DNA of 64,000 nucleotides from Ephemerocybe angulata. Taxonomy: Eukaryota > Basidiomycota > Agaricomycetes > Agaricales > Psathyrellaceae. The first letter of the stretch is position 1; each line of letters starts with the position of its first letter. The stretch covers positions 50,561-114,560 of the forward strand of contig JAACJK010000127.1 of assembly GCA_013368325.1 (NCBI GenBank), in the 5' to 3' direction. Below, in pieces: positions 24,075 to 34,534 of the stretch. The notes under the pieces are model-generated. The model was not told where the DNA came from. It saw nothing but the letters and a program-made list of their open reading frames with translations, and ran no database searches. The translations under genes and the position numbers were made by a program.

Positions 24075-26263
24075 TCAAAGTCCAATTGACAGGGGGCTCA
24101 AGTGACGACGCTTAGCAAAGTTCGCCGAGAGCTGCGAGGCGACTTCGCGGATCTGGTCATCTTCCACAGAAAGAGCGCGCCTGGTCTGCTTCGCGGCATC
24201 GTCAGGGCGGAAGGGAGTGTCAAAGTCCGGTTGGCAGACGGTATCGGGAGCGGGGAGGGCACCAGTCGTGAAGTACTCGCGGACGACCTTGTAGGTGCAT
24301 GTCGAAGGCTCGACCATGGACGTGTGCTGCATAGTTGAAACGCAGGTCAGCAGTGGGCTCTGACACAGTGGAATGTTTGTGTACGCACGCCGAAGGAGTT
24401 CTGAGTAAGAACGACCGAGTTGGGGAAGCCACTGGACATCTTCTTGGCACTATGATGTACATGTTAGAATAATAAAGAGATAAGAGTGATATAGTCAGAC
24501 TCACGAGACCATGGGCGTCGCTGGGTCTGCCGTGTTTCCGATGAGGAGAATCGGGTGGCTGGTGTTCCCAGTCCAAGGTCCTCTGAAATCGTTCCTAGGG
24601 ATCTGAGGCCAGCCACTATCAACGTGTGGTGAGCATAATGGGCAGAGTCAACCCATACAGGCACATACCTGCATCCAATGCGGAGCTGAGCCCACGTATC
24701 CGCGAACAGGCTCACCTTCGCCATTTCCTCGAGCGCCTTCTTCGACTCATTGATGTCGTTTGAAAACGGAACGTAGTCGTTGCAGACAAGAGTAAAAGTT
24801 CCTTCAAAGACATAATCATCCGTATGTGCCTTCGCGTCGCAGAACAGCTCCGCAGGGGGCGCTCCGAACAGCGAGAACATGATCGACCCATCCCCAGCAG
24901 CGAGTGCAGAGAGTCCCGCCGAGAGAGGCTTGAAGAGGTCGAAGGGGTAGTGGAGCGCGGTCCAGACAGCGACACGGACGAAGGCGTGGTCGATGATGGC
25001 GATAGCGTCGGAGGTAACAACGGGGACGGGTTGGGTGCGAAGCTTCTCGTATAGGGCCTCGAGATTGGAGTGGATGGTTGCAGCGTCGGATGCGTGGAAT
25101 GGGCAGTTCTCAGGCCCGGCTTTTGCGCATCCGGTGTAGAAGCTTTCCATCACCTTCTCCGCGTCGACGAGATCTATGGCTCCCGAACCTGATGGTAGGT
25201 TAGTCAGTAATCTCTACTGCAGTGGAATGCAGGACTGTAGACGTACCACTGAAGTAATCGTCCGCGTCCGCCACACCGTCGATGACCATTCGCTCGACTT
25301 TGTCCTAGGTGATGCTCAGGGGACGTTGGGACAGATATTATTAAACCATCTTACCGGGAACATGGCAGCATAGGTAGCACCAAGAACGCTTCCGTACCTG
25401 AGGGAACGTCAATGTCGATTATACTAACACCAAGAAGAAGATACTCACGAAATACCCCAGTATTGAAGTTTGTCGCGTCCGTAGGCCTTCAAAATCGAAC
25501 GCATGTCCCTCGCAGTGTTGGGAGTAGTCAAGTGCTCCAAGAACCCCTTTCCACGCTCGCCAGCGAGTTTACCAAGGATCTGCGCCCCAGCCCATGTGCG
25601 ACCCACGCCTTCATCCGTCTGGTTCGTGATGCTAAGCCCGCTTAGTGGAGTAAAGGCCGTGCGCTGAACGTCGTTGAAGTACGATGCTTTGGGTGTCGAA
25701 CGTGCGATACCTGAAGAAATGTATGGGTGAACATGTTCCTGAGTGCGCTGGGCGAAGCTTGGTCAGTCGTACCTCGAGGATCAAACCCGACCAAGTCGAA
25801 CTCTCCGAGAATGGTGGACATCTGTTCACCGATACGAAGAACCTCGTCAACACCACTCTCTCCGGGGCCACCAGGGTTGAAAAGGATGGGGCCTTTGTAC
25901 TCTTTCGAGCTAGAGGATACATTGGCTTGTCGACGAAGAATAGCAATCGAGGCAGTGTTTGTATTCGAAATCGGGGAGCTGTAGTTCAGCGGGACCTGGC
26001 CGCGCGCGTATATCAGACTCGTTATATTCCCAAAGATGGATAGTACATACCTTCAGCTTCGTACATTGGAAATCGTTGTAGCACTTATGCCACGACAGTT
26101 TCTCAGACGATGAAATCTACGGTGGGGGTGTTAGAAGAGGTCGATATTAAGGGTTCGCACAAGGACGTACCGATCCCCAGTTGAAAGGGGGAGGCGTCGG
26201 AGCCGCGAGTGCTGTGGGCACTACAGCGAGGAAGATCGCTAGAGTGAGCTTGAAGACTGCCAT
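24075..26263 (-). CDS. Secreted TAP-like alpha/beta hydrolase (peptidase S33-type)
   Basis: Multi-exon gene read leftward from the ATG at 26263. Exon 1 (26263-26171) encodes a signal peptide, MAVFKLTLAIFLAVVPTALA. Exon 2 (26116-26051) ends FQCTKLK and joins VPLNYSSPIS, the usual start of tripeptidyl aminopeptidase-like enzymes. Then come LFNPGGPGESG (oxyanion-hole region) and GFDPRG. The nucleophile motif GISYG is split by an intron at about 25450. The lid region includes FCDAKAHTDDY. The TAP C-terminal domain has LLIGNTADPATP (Asp of the triad, about 24525) and HTSMVEPSTC (His, about 24325). The frame ends at 24075. Such enzymes release short peptides from N-termini or hydrolyse esters outside the cell; substrate is unknown. 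All three triad residues are present, so it is probably active. Its promoter and first codons are duplicated at 60.4-61.2 kb. Confidence 0.85.
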
Positions 26264-27120
26264 GGATATACCTGCCATGTCGGTCTGAATGTTGATGGGG
26301 GAATCATCGTTGGTCGTCCTCTCTCTTTAAAGGTTTTCAAGATCCCGCCTCCAAACCCATATGTCGGGCCATATTCGCCTCCGCCCCCATCGTTTGATGC
26401 CTTTACTCGGCTATTCCTAAGATCACCTCGCCCTGGAGTCCATGCCAATGTCGCAGAAAGGTGGCTCGGGCTGCGCGTCTATGACCGAAGGCAATGAACA
26501 GCTGGGAGGATGGTTCTAGCGACGGCCATGCAATTCGCCTCCAGCATCCATCATAAGAGACTGCGCTCGTTCAGCCTCCCTGTCTGCGCTTCGGCCTCGG
26601 CCATGACTACACCTCGGCCATCGGCATAACTACGCCTCGGCCATCGGGCATAGCTGCGCGTCCCTTGTAGTACCTAAGCACATAAGCTGCTTGAGCATGA
26701 CTGAGTCCATACTGCGCGAGTGTGGTTGAAGTACCTACGATGTGGCTTTCAGCACCTTTCCGAATCAGCTTCGATTAAGCGCCTGGGAGTATTGGTCGGC
26801 GTCTTTCGCGTAGCTCGTGGCATGTCGGATGGCGCAGTTGCGTATAAGCTCAGGGTCAATGTCGAGGTACCAAGGGATCACCATCTTTGACAAGTATACC
26901 TCCTCGCAATATCACACGCACAACATGGAAGAAGAACGAGCGATCTCGAGGCCAAATAGTCAAGAACGATCCGCCAGTGGAAGAGGAGAGATGAAGACAC
27001 GTCGCTCCTTCAGTTCCGATAAATGCACATATTCCGATTTTAACATATGCTCGCACCTCCCAAGTTAAGACACCGCGTTCCCGAATTTTGAAATACCCTA
27101 AACCACACATGTACAGCACC
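26264..27120 (-). repeat. Promoter region of the hydrolase, duplicated in inverse at 60.36-61.19 kb
   Basis: About 860 bp upstream of the hydrolase ATG match the reverse complement of 60357-61161 closely, for example the stretch around 26340-26450 against 60990-61110 and 26860-27060 against 60400-60580. Differences are scattered substitutions and small gaps. This fixes the outer boundary of the inverted duplication on this side. Confidence 0.8.
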
Positions 27121-30100
27121 ACGCCGCCGCCCGTTTTACCCCACTCGTACTTATCTTATCTAAAGTGAAAGGGGCCGCGAAACGCCACTGCGGATCCGTG
27201 ACCATCCAGGAGGTCGGTCGGTCATGTACCCTTATTTCTCTTACTTACCTCTCGAAAACATATACATGAACATAGACCGCCGCCTAGAGTGCTGAGGAGG
27301 ACGAACGGAGTATCGTATTTGCCCACTTACGGAGCACTGGACAGCACGCTCGCATCCTACCACACTGTGTGCACCCTCCACGCGCGCTGCTCGTCACACC
27401 ATGAGGCGTCAAAGCTCAACCTACGTACGTCTCGACCGTCACCTCCGTATCACCCATCATACTTACTGCATATTCAGCCCCAAGATCCCCAGTACAGACG
27501 TGACATACATACTACCAAAACAATCATATCCTGTCAACGACTCGGAGGCGATGTAAGTAGCACGCATGGCACGTCACGGTCCCCCTCTCATACTGATCCT
27601 CGATTACCCTTCCCATTCCTCGAGGCCACACTCTAATCTAAACGTACCGTATCGAGCGCTAACACACCTCCTCAGCCGCACCGTGTGAGAAATAATCCTG
27701 CCTATATCCCTGGAACGCGCTCAGGAAAGACTTCCTTCCAATCGCCGGATATCACACACAGTCCACTCGTAGAAGACACACCAGTTCTTCGGATTTAGGG
27801 TACTCGATAATCGGAGGAACGACGGTCCACATTCACCATATACCGTACTGACTGTACACATACCTCAGCCACGGCGGATGGTTGACCGCCGATCAATAGA
27901 TACTCTGCGGCCCCTTTATGCCACAGGCCCCACCTTATCCTTATGACACTCTGACGATAATACCAGCTAAGTAGTACGCTATCGCGAAACTCAAACTCGG
28001 CTTGGACCAACCCTTGCTCCGATTGCCCAACCAATGTCCGACTTCAGCACGAGGAGTCCACATGTACACGTTCCCTATTTCGAAATAGCTTAAACCACAC
28101 CGCCCACCCGTTTCGCTCACAGCACTTTTGCCCATATTCAAGGTGAACGCGAAACGCCACTGCGGATCCTCGAACATTCAGGAGAACCATCCGTGCGAGC
28201 GTGCTTACTTAGAAGAGGGGAGTACGTGCATTGGGATGGTGTATGGCGAGTTTGGGCCTTCGTTCCTCCGATTATTGACTATTCTAATGAGCAATGGGGT
28301 TTTCAGCAAGTACAATTGGAGTTGTGTGATGATAGCCGGCGGGTGGGAGGAGGACGACTTTCTTGAGCCCGTTCGAGGGATGTAGGTAAGATTATTTATT
28401 TCCTGCATCGTGCGGCTGCGGAAGCTCTCGTTATGGTAAGTTTATATTACAGAGGCCTCGGAAGATTGGAGGAGATCGAGGGTACGATGGTAGTACGTGC
28501 CATCCTGTCCTGGGACATTTTGGAGGTTATGGGCTCAGGAGAACATGCAGTCCGGTATGGGGGCGTGAAAGCTTTCTCGAGTAGAGAGGGAAAGGTGTGT
28601 GGGCGTGCTGTGGGTGATATCCGCACGCTTGACGCCCTCGAGACTCGAGTTTGAGTAAGTAAGATTATTATATTAACTGCACGATGGGTGATATCCGGCG
28701 GCTCGGAGGTGATAGGATGCGAGCGTGCTGTGTGCCTTGCGTTCAGTCCTCCGGACGTAAATGCAATATTTCGGTTGTTCGAGATCCCCTCTCTAGACGG
28801 CGTTGAGACGGTCTATGCTCATATATAGATTGTTGAGAGGTCAATAACATGTATAAGTTGGTACATGTCCGACCTCCTGGATGGTCACGGATCCGCAGTG
28901 GCGTTCAGGTTTCGCTTATTTAACTTGGCGCGTATGGGTAAAACGAGTGGGGCATGGTGCTGTGTGGGGTAAGGTATTTCGAAATTCAGGAATGTGGTGG
29001 CTTTACTTGGTATGCGAGCATATGGATATCTTTGAAGAAAGGAGTACGTGCGTTTAGTGCGGTATATGGCAGCGAACGTGGATCTTCGTTCCTCCCATCA
29101 TTGGGCAATCTAACAAGGAATGAGGTGTATGCTGCGTGACTGGGGTGTGGGTGATAGCCGGCGGTTGGAAAGATAAGAGGATCTTGAGTTTGTTCGAGGG
29201 ATGTAGGTAAGTTTACTTGATGCATCGTGCGGCTGCGGAAAGTTATAAGTTCTCGGTAGGGGGCGTTTAGATTAGAGAGACGCCTCGAGGAGGTTGGAGG
29301 AAACGGGGGAGGGATGTGCTACACTGCTTTGAGTGAGTACCGGGGATATGGTATTCGGGTCTATGGTGAGTTCGTTCGAGTGTGTAGAGGGAAAATGGGG
29401 TATGTGAACGTACCGCGGGTGATATCCGGAACCTTGACTCTTACACCTCGTGGCGAGAGTTTGAGTAAGTAAGAGTATTATATTAACTGCACGATGCGGC
29501 TGCGCAACTAACTTGGCTCTCCATACCATACATTTCGTTAGGAGAAAGACCTATAAAGTGTACCTCGAGGATGGGATTACTATAAGAGAGAGCCTCGTGC
29601 GTCCGTGCGTGCACGTGAAAGTATCTTCTGCTTTGATTCGAAGGTCTGTGACCGAGGGTACTGAGAGTGATAGCCGGCGGTTGGAACTTGGAGGACCGTC
29701 TTTCTTGAGCGCGTTCGAGGGATGTAGGTAAGATTACCCGCGGTGGTCGCATGCCACGGTCCCCCCTCATCCTGATCTTCGATGACCCTTGAGTCCATTC
29801 CTCGAGGAACTCTCTAATCTAACCTTAACGTACCGTATCGAACGCTAACACCCCCACACCGTGCGGCAAATAATGCAATCCTACCTATATCACCCGAACG
29901 CGCTCAACTTGAAGGAAGTTCTCCAAGTTCCAACCGCCGGCTATCACCCTCAGTACTGTCGGTCGGTCGGTCACACACGATGCAGTACCACCGTAACGGC
30001 TCATCCTCCACAGCAGGACTGACTGCGCATTGGGATTCGGGAAGTGACCCTACCCGGTATCTACCTTAAACAAGCTTGAAGCTCAAGATCCCCCATCGAA

Positions 30101-33100
30101 CCTTCGGCATCCCGGTGGACCTGACTTGCTTGCTCACCGTACTAAACCCAGCTCGAGCCTCGCCCTCGGACGGAAAGGGAATGAAATAAGAGTGATACCA
30201 CATACCGGGCTTCAGGTCTGGATACAATATGTATGTGAACTTGGGGTGTTATGTTGGGTATCCGGCACCTCGGAGGTGTCGAGACGTATCGAGGTTGCTA
30301 TTTAACCTCAACCGCATCGTGGTGTGACGAGCACCGCGCGCACCGTAGCGCGTCGGATGTGAGTGTACCGTGGGGATAGATGCCTTCGAGCTGTGTCCAC
30401 ATATTTCGTCGATTCTGAAAAGTCTAGAGACGGCGCTGGCTCCCATTTCACGATGTAGGGTTATATCGAATGGTATCGAGAAGAGTATAAGTTGGTAATT
30501 ACTCGTACACCAAATTCATGGATGGTCACGGATCCGCAGTGGCGTTCAAGTTTCGCTTATTTCACCTTCGCGAATATGGGTAAAACGGGTGCTGCGTTGT
30601 TCAAGGTATTTCGGAATTCTAAATTCAGGAACGTGTGGAGTCCTCGTGGTATCGGAGGTTGGGGAGGAGGTACACGGTCAGTGCATATTCTCGGAGAATC
30701 GTGGTGTCTTAACTTGATAACTTGGTGGTCGGGAATCTTAGAATCGGAATACGTACGTGCATTGGTGCGGTCGGTGTATCTGGGCAGTCGTTCCTCCGAT
30801 TATGGGTACTCTAACAAGAAGTGGGGTGTGTACTACGGCTGGGGTGTGGGTGATAGCCGGTGGGTGGAACTTGGAGGAGGTGGATCTCAAGCGCGTTCGA
30901 GGGATATAGATAAGGTTCTTTGCTGCGTGGTGCGGAGGTAGAACTTGTGGGAAGTCGAGGATACGATATCGATTGTGCGCGATTGTGCGATAGTATGTGC
31001 AGCGTAGAGGAGTTGCAGAATATCGTGTACGCGTACAAGTATTCGCCTGGCCTCGGAGCTAAGAGTGTGCTGTCGGTCGTATTCTCCGGATGGCGGATCT
31101 CGAGCTTCCATACATACTTGAGATAAATTTCCCTTCCCAGTGTATACTGCGGATGATGGATAGATAACTCTCGGCGCGATACATACTATGTACGTGTTGT
31201 AAAACGGGCCCTTATGAACGTGCCGATTCGAAAGCAGGGAGGGTGTGTCCGACCGACCGACCGTACTGAGAAGTGCTACCCGGCGGTTGAGGAGGAACTT
31301 GAGCTTGTTCGAGGGATGTAGGTAAGGTTAGTTGCTGCATCGTGCTGCTGCGGAAGGGAATTAGCTCTCGGTGTGGGAGATTAGGTTGGAGAGGGGCCTT
31401 GAAGAGATAAGAAGGGGTATGGGGCAGCGTCGTGCTACACACCCTCAGGATACAAGTATTATGAGCAAGTGTACTATGCGGAGGGTCTTCAAACCTGAAT
31501 AGTAGGTGAACTTCGTGTGGTACGATGGGCTGGACTCTGGAGGCACTTTCGAGGATATGTAGAAGGGAGGTGGTGTGTGTGAACGTGAACGTACTGTGTG
31601 TGATATCCGGCGGCTCGGTGTCTACACTCGAGCTTGAGGTAAAAATGGTATTAACTGTACGATGCGGCTGCGGAACTAAACTAGCTCTCGATACCGTACA
31701 TTTGGATTAGAAAAACGCCTCGAGTAGATATGAAGTGTACCTCGAGGATGCGATTACCATAAGAGAGACGCGTGCACTGCCTTGGAGAGCTTGATATGGG
31801 TGGAACGGATAAGTATGCCACTGCGGTGTGGATGGCGCCGTATATGGAAGGATGGATGTATCGCGTAAAATCAGATTTTTGTATCATAGACAGTGTGTTA
31901 CATTATATAGGATGATGACGACGCGGACGTGGGGTGGTGTGAGCAGTAAGGGTGGAGGAGGAGGAGGAGGGCGGCGACGACGTCTATCAGAGCGAGCTCG
32001 ATGTCGGCGCCCATCAACTTGAAGGACATCCTGGCGTTGTACTCTTACCCAGCCTCCGACTTCACCAAGAGGAAGGTTCCACGTTCCACCCGGATTTCGA
32101 AGTATCTTAGACCGTACGGCACCATGCCCCCTCACGTTTTTTGCTCACAGCACTTTTGCTTATCCATATTCAAAGTGAAGAGATACGCCACTGCGGATCC
32201 TCGATTATTCAAGGTGTGTAGCTATCTGACTCGTGTATCTATCGACTTACGATCGGACGCCGTCTAGAGAGCTCGAAAGGGACGAAATGTTGTATTTACT
32301 TGTGGAGAACAGAACAAGGCGCTCACCCGGGTCTGTATACCACGTGCATGGAGGTTCTGGGTTTGGGGTGTGTGAACGTACTGAGGGTGATATCCGCCGG
32401 CTCGGAGGTCTCGAGACTCGAGCTTGAGGTAAAAATGGTATTAACTGCACGATGCGGCTGCGGAAGGTTATTAGTTCTTGATATGGTGCATTTGGACTCG
32501 GAGACGTCGGGGATTGGATAGGCGGGGAGGGATGGGGTACTCTGTCTAGGATATGAGCGGGATATGATATTCGGGCCTGGATATGTGTACGTAGTGTGGT
32601 ACGGTAGGTTCGTTCGAGTATGTGGAGGGAAATGGGGTGCGTGAACGTGATATCCGGCGGCTCGGAAGCTTCGACCCTCGAGTTGAAGTAAGTTTTTTGT
32701 ATTAACTACACGGTGCGGCTGCGAAAGGTAACCAGCTCTCGATACCGTACATTTAGGTTTGAAAAGGGCCTCGAGTAGGTGGGAACCGTACCTCGAGGAC
32801 GGGATAAAAGAGGCGTGCGTGCACTGCCTTGGAGAGCTTGATATGGCTCGAACGGATGTGCGGCTGCCGGTGTGGATGGCGCCGTATATGGAAGAGGGAT
32901 TGCGTAAAATTAGGAATTTTGTATTACAGATGTGTGATATGTACATGATGATGGCGAGGTGGGGAGGTGTGGATAGTGAGGGACGAGGAGGAGGAGAAGG
33001 GGGAGGAGGAGGGCAGATGGGGCACTGCCTCGCACCTGTTTATGGGTGGAACGGATGTGCCGGGTTGGATGGCGCCATATATGGAAGGGGGATGCCAGAT

Positions 33101-33600
33101 GTATTGCGTAAAATTGGATTTTTGTGTTACAGATGTGATATAGGATGATGACGACGAGGATGCGGGGCGGGGTGGACAGTGGTCCAGTGGAGGAGGAAGG
33201 AGGAGGAGCAGGGCGGTTCGGACGTCCATAGCGCGCGCGTTCGACGTCGGACGTCGAGCGTCGTCGACCTACTACACGATGCGGTAAACTAGCTCTCGAT
33301 ACCGTACATTTGGGTTGGAAAAAGACCTCGAGTAGATGGGAAGTGTACCTCGTGGATGGGATTACTATAAGAGACTCTCGGCGTGCGTGCACTGCCTTGC
33401 ACCTGTTTATGGGTGGAACGGATATGCGGGTGTGGATGGCGCCATATATGGAAGAGGGATGCCAGATCTATTGCGTAAAATTAGATTTTTGTATTACAGA
33501 TGTGTGATATGGGCAGGATGATGATTCACATGAGGTTGTGGACGGTGAGGGAGGAGGAGAAGGAGGAGGAGGGCGGCGACGTCTATCATAGTGAGCTCGA
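27121..33600. repeat. Subtelomeric mosaic of short repeats (left arm)
   Basis: Non-coding array of recurring blocks in both orientations. Block 1, ggatccgcagtggcgtt, is at about 28888 and 30530 (+) and reversed at about 27180, 28150 and 32175. Block 2, cgatgcggctgcgga or variants, is at about 28405, 29222, 29485, 31337, 31661, 32447, 32712 and 33275. Block 3, gatatccggcggctcgg or gatagccggcggttgg, usually precedes block 2 by about 60-80 bases. Block 4, tcgaggatgggattactataag, follows block 2 in the later copies. No long frame persists across copies and no transposase or reverse-transcriptase motif was seen. The same blocks recur reversed at 57.4-60.3 kb. Confidence 0.75.
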
Positions 33601-33959
33601 TGTCGGGCGTCGAACGTCGTCGTCCTTCCGATCCATCATCCATCCTGGCGTTGTACTCTTTGTATTCCTCTCCGTCGCCATGGCCTCCAGCATGACTCCC
33701 CGCTCATACCGTCCCAAGTCGTCGTTCATCTTCCTCCGCGGCCCAGCATCGAGTCCAAGCCATCGATCGATAAGCCCGGGGTCACCATCGATCATCGCGC
33801 TCGCTGGTGTGCTTACACCAAGCTTACACTGTTAGACTGACGTGACAGGACCTTGTTGCTTCACATTCTGCCTCCCTGAGCGGAGTTTGAGCTGCCCAAA
33901 ACTTCCGATTGGGATTCATCGTGCCTGCATTTTTTTTGCATAATTTTGATTTGATTTCG
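33601..33959. other. Junction between the repeat mosaic and the large gene's 5' flank
   Basis: No gene is supported. It holds the end of the repeat array (last gagctcgatgtcggg block) and unique sequence with a T-rich stretch near 33930. Confidence 0.4.
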
Positions 33960-34534
33960 GTGCCGGGTGATGACGAAGCCCGGACTCGGACGGGCGACGT
34001 GGCCTGCTCGACGGTCGTACCTCTGTGCTCGTCGTCCCCTTCACCTAGGTGTAGGCTACGCAGGGGGGTGTTATACAGTTGTATGGATGGGAAAGGGCGC
34101 TGGGAGGCATGGGGACAGCTGTGGGAAGGGACGGTTGTCGGTCGGCCGTCAGAGTGTATACATCAGAGGCTTCAGCCAAACAAAGGAAATAATTGGGCGT
34201 CGTTAGTCAGTCATTGAACTTGTAGCGGTGCAATCATCATCAAGGCCACCCAACCCTTGGACTTGGTCCATCTATCCATTCTTCGTCTTCCTTACTTCTT
34301 CTTCTTTTTCTGTGTAACTAAGGGTCTCCCGCTCTGTTTGTTCTTGGGCGACATCGAAAGAGAGACCGACCGTACTCGAGAAGGATTCAACGACCGAGGT
34401 CCGAGCAGGATAGTTAGCGACCGACCGACGTCTTAGCATACACGCAGGTCCCAGGTCCCGCGTACCCAACCCGTACGTCCCACCCCACTCCACCCACCCA
34501 CCCCAATCTAACCTCCCACCGCGCTCACCCACAG
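33960..34534 (+). promoter_or_regulatory. 5' flank and likely untranslated first exon of the large gene
   Basis: Contains the family's conserved upstream blocks (gacagctgtgggaaggga, cttcagccaaacaaagga, ttagcatacacgcaggtccc). A well-formed 62-nt intron can be drawn at 34473-34534: GTACGT donor, TCTAACC branch-like sequence and CCCACAG acceptor, all conserved in the copies at 11.8, 57.0 and 61.8 kb. In the phase the splice imposes, an in-frame TAG precedes it near 34433 with no ATG between, so the first exon looks untranslated. Confidence 0.5.

Noticed and set aside
30492..30941. 149-aa plus-strand frame in the repeat mosaic
   Set aside because: It spans recurring repeat blocks whose other copies are interrupted by stops, so it is not conserved as protein.
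27121..33600. LTR retrotransposon or DNA transposon
   Set aside because: No reverse transcriptase, integrase or transposase motifs were visible in any frame, and no pair of long direct repeats bounding a unit; repeats are short and mixed in orientation.
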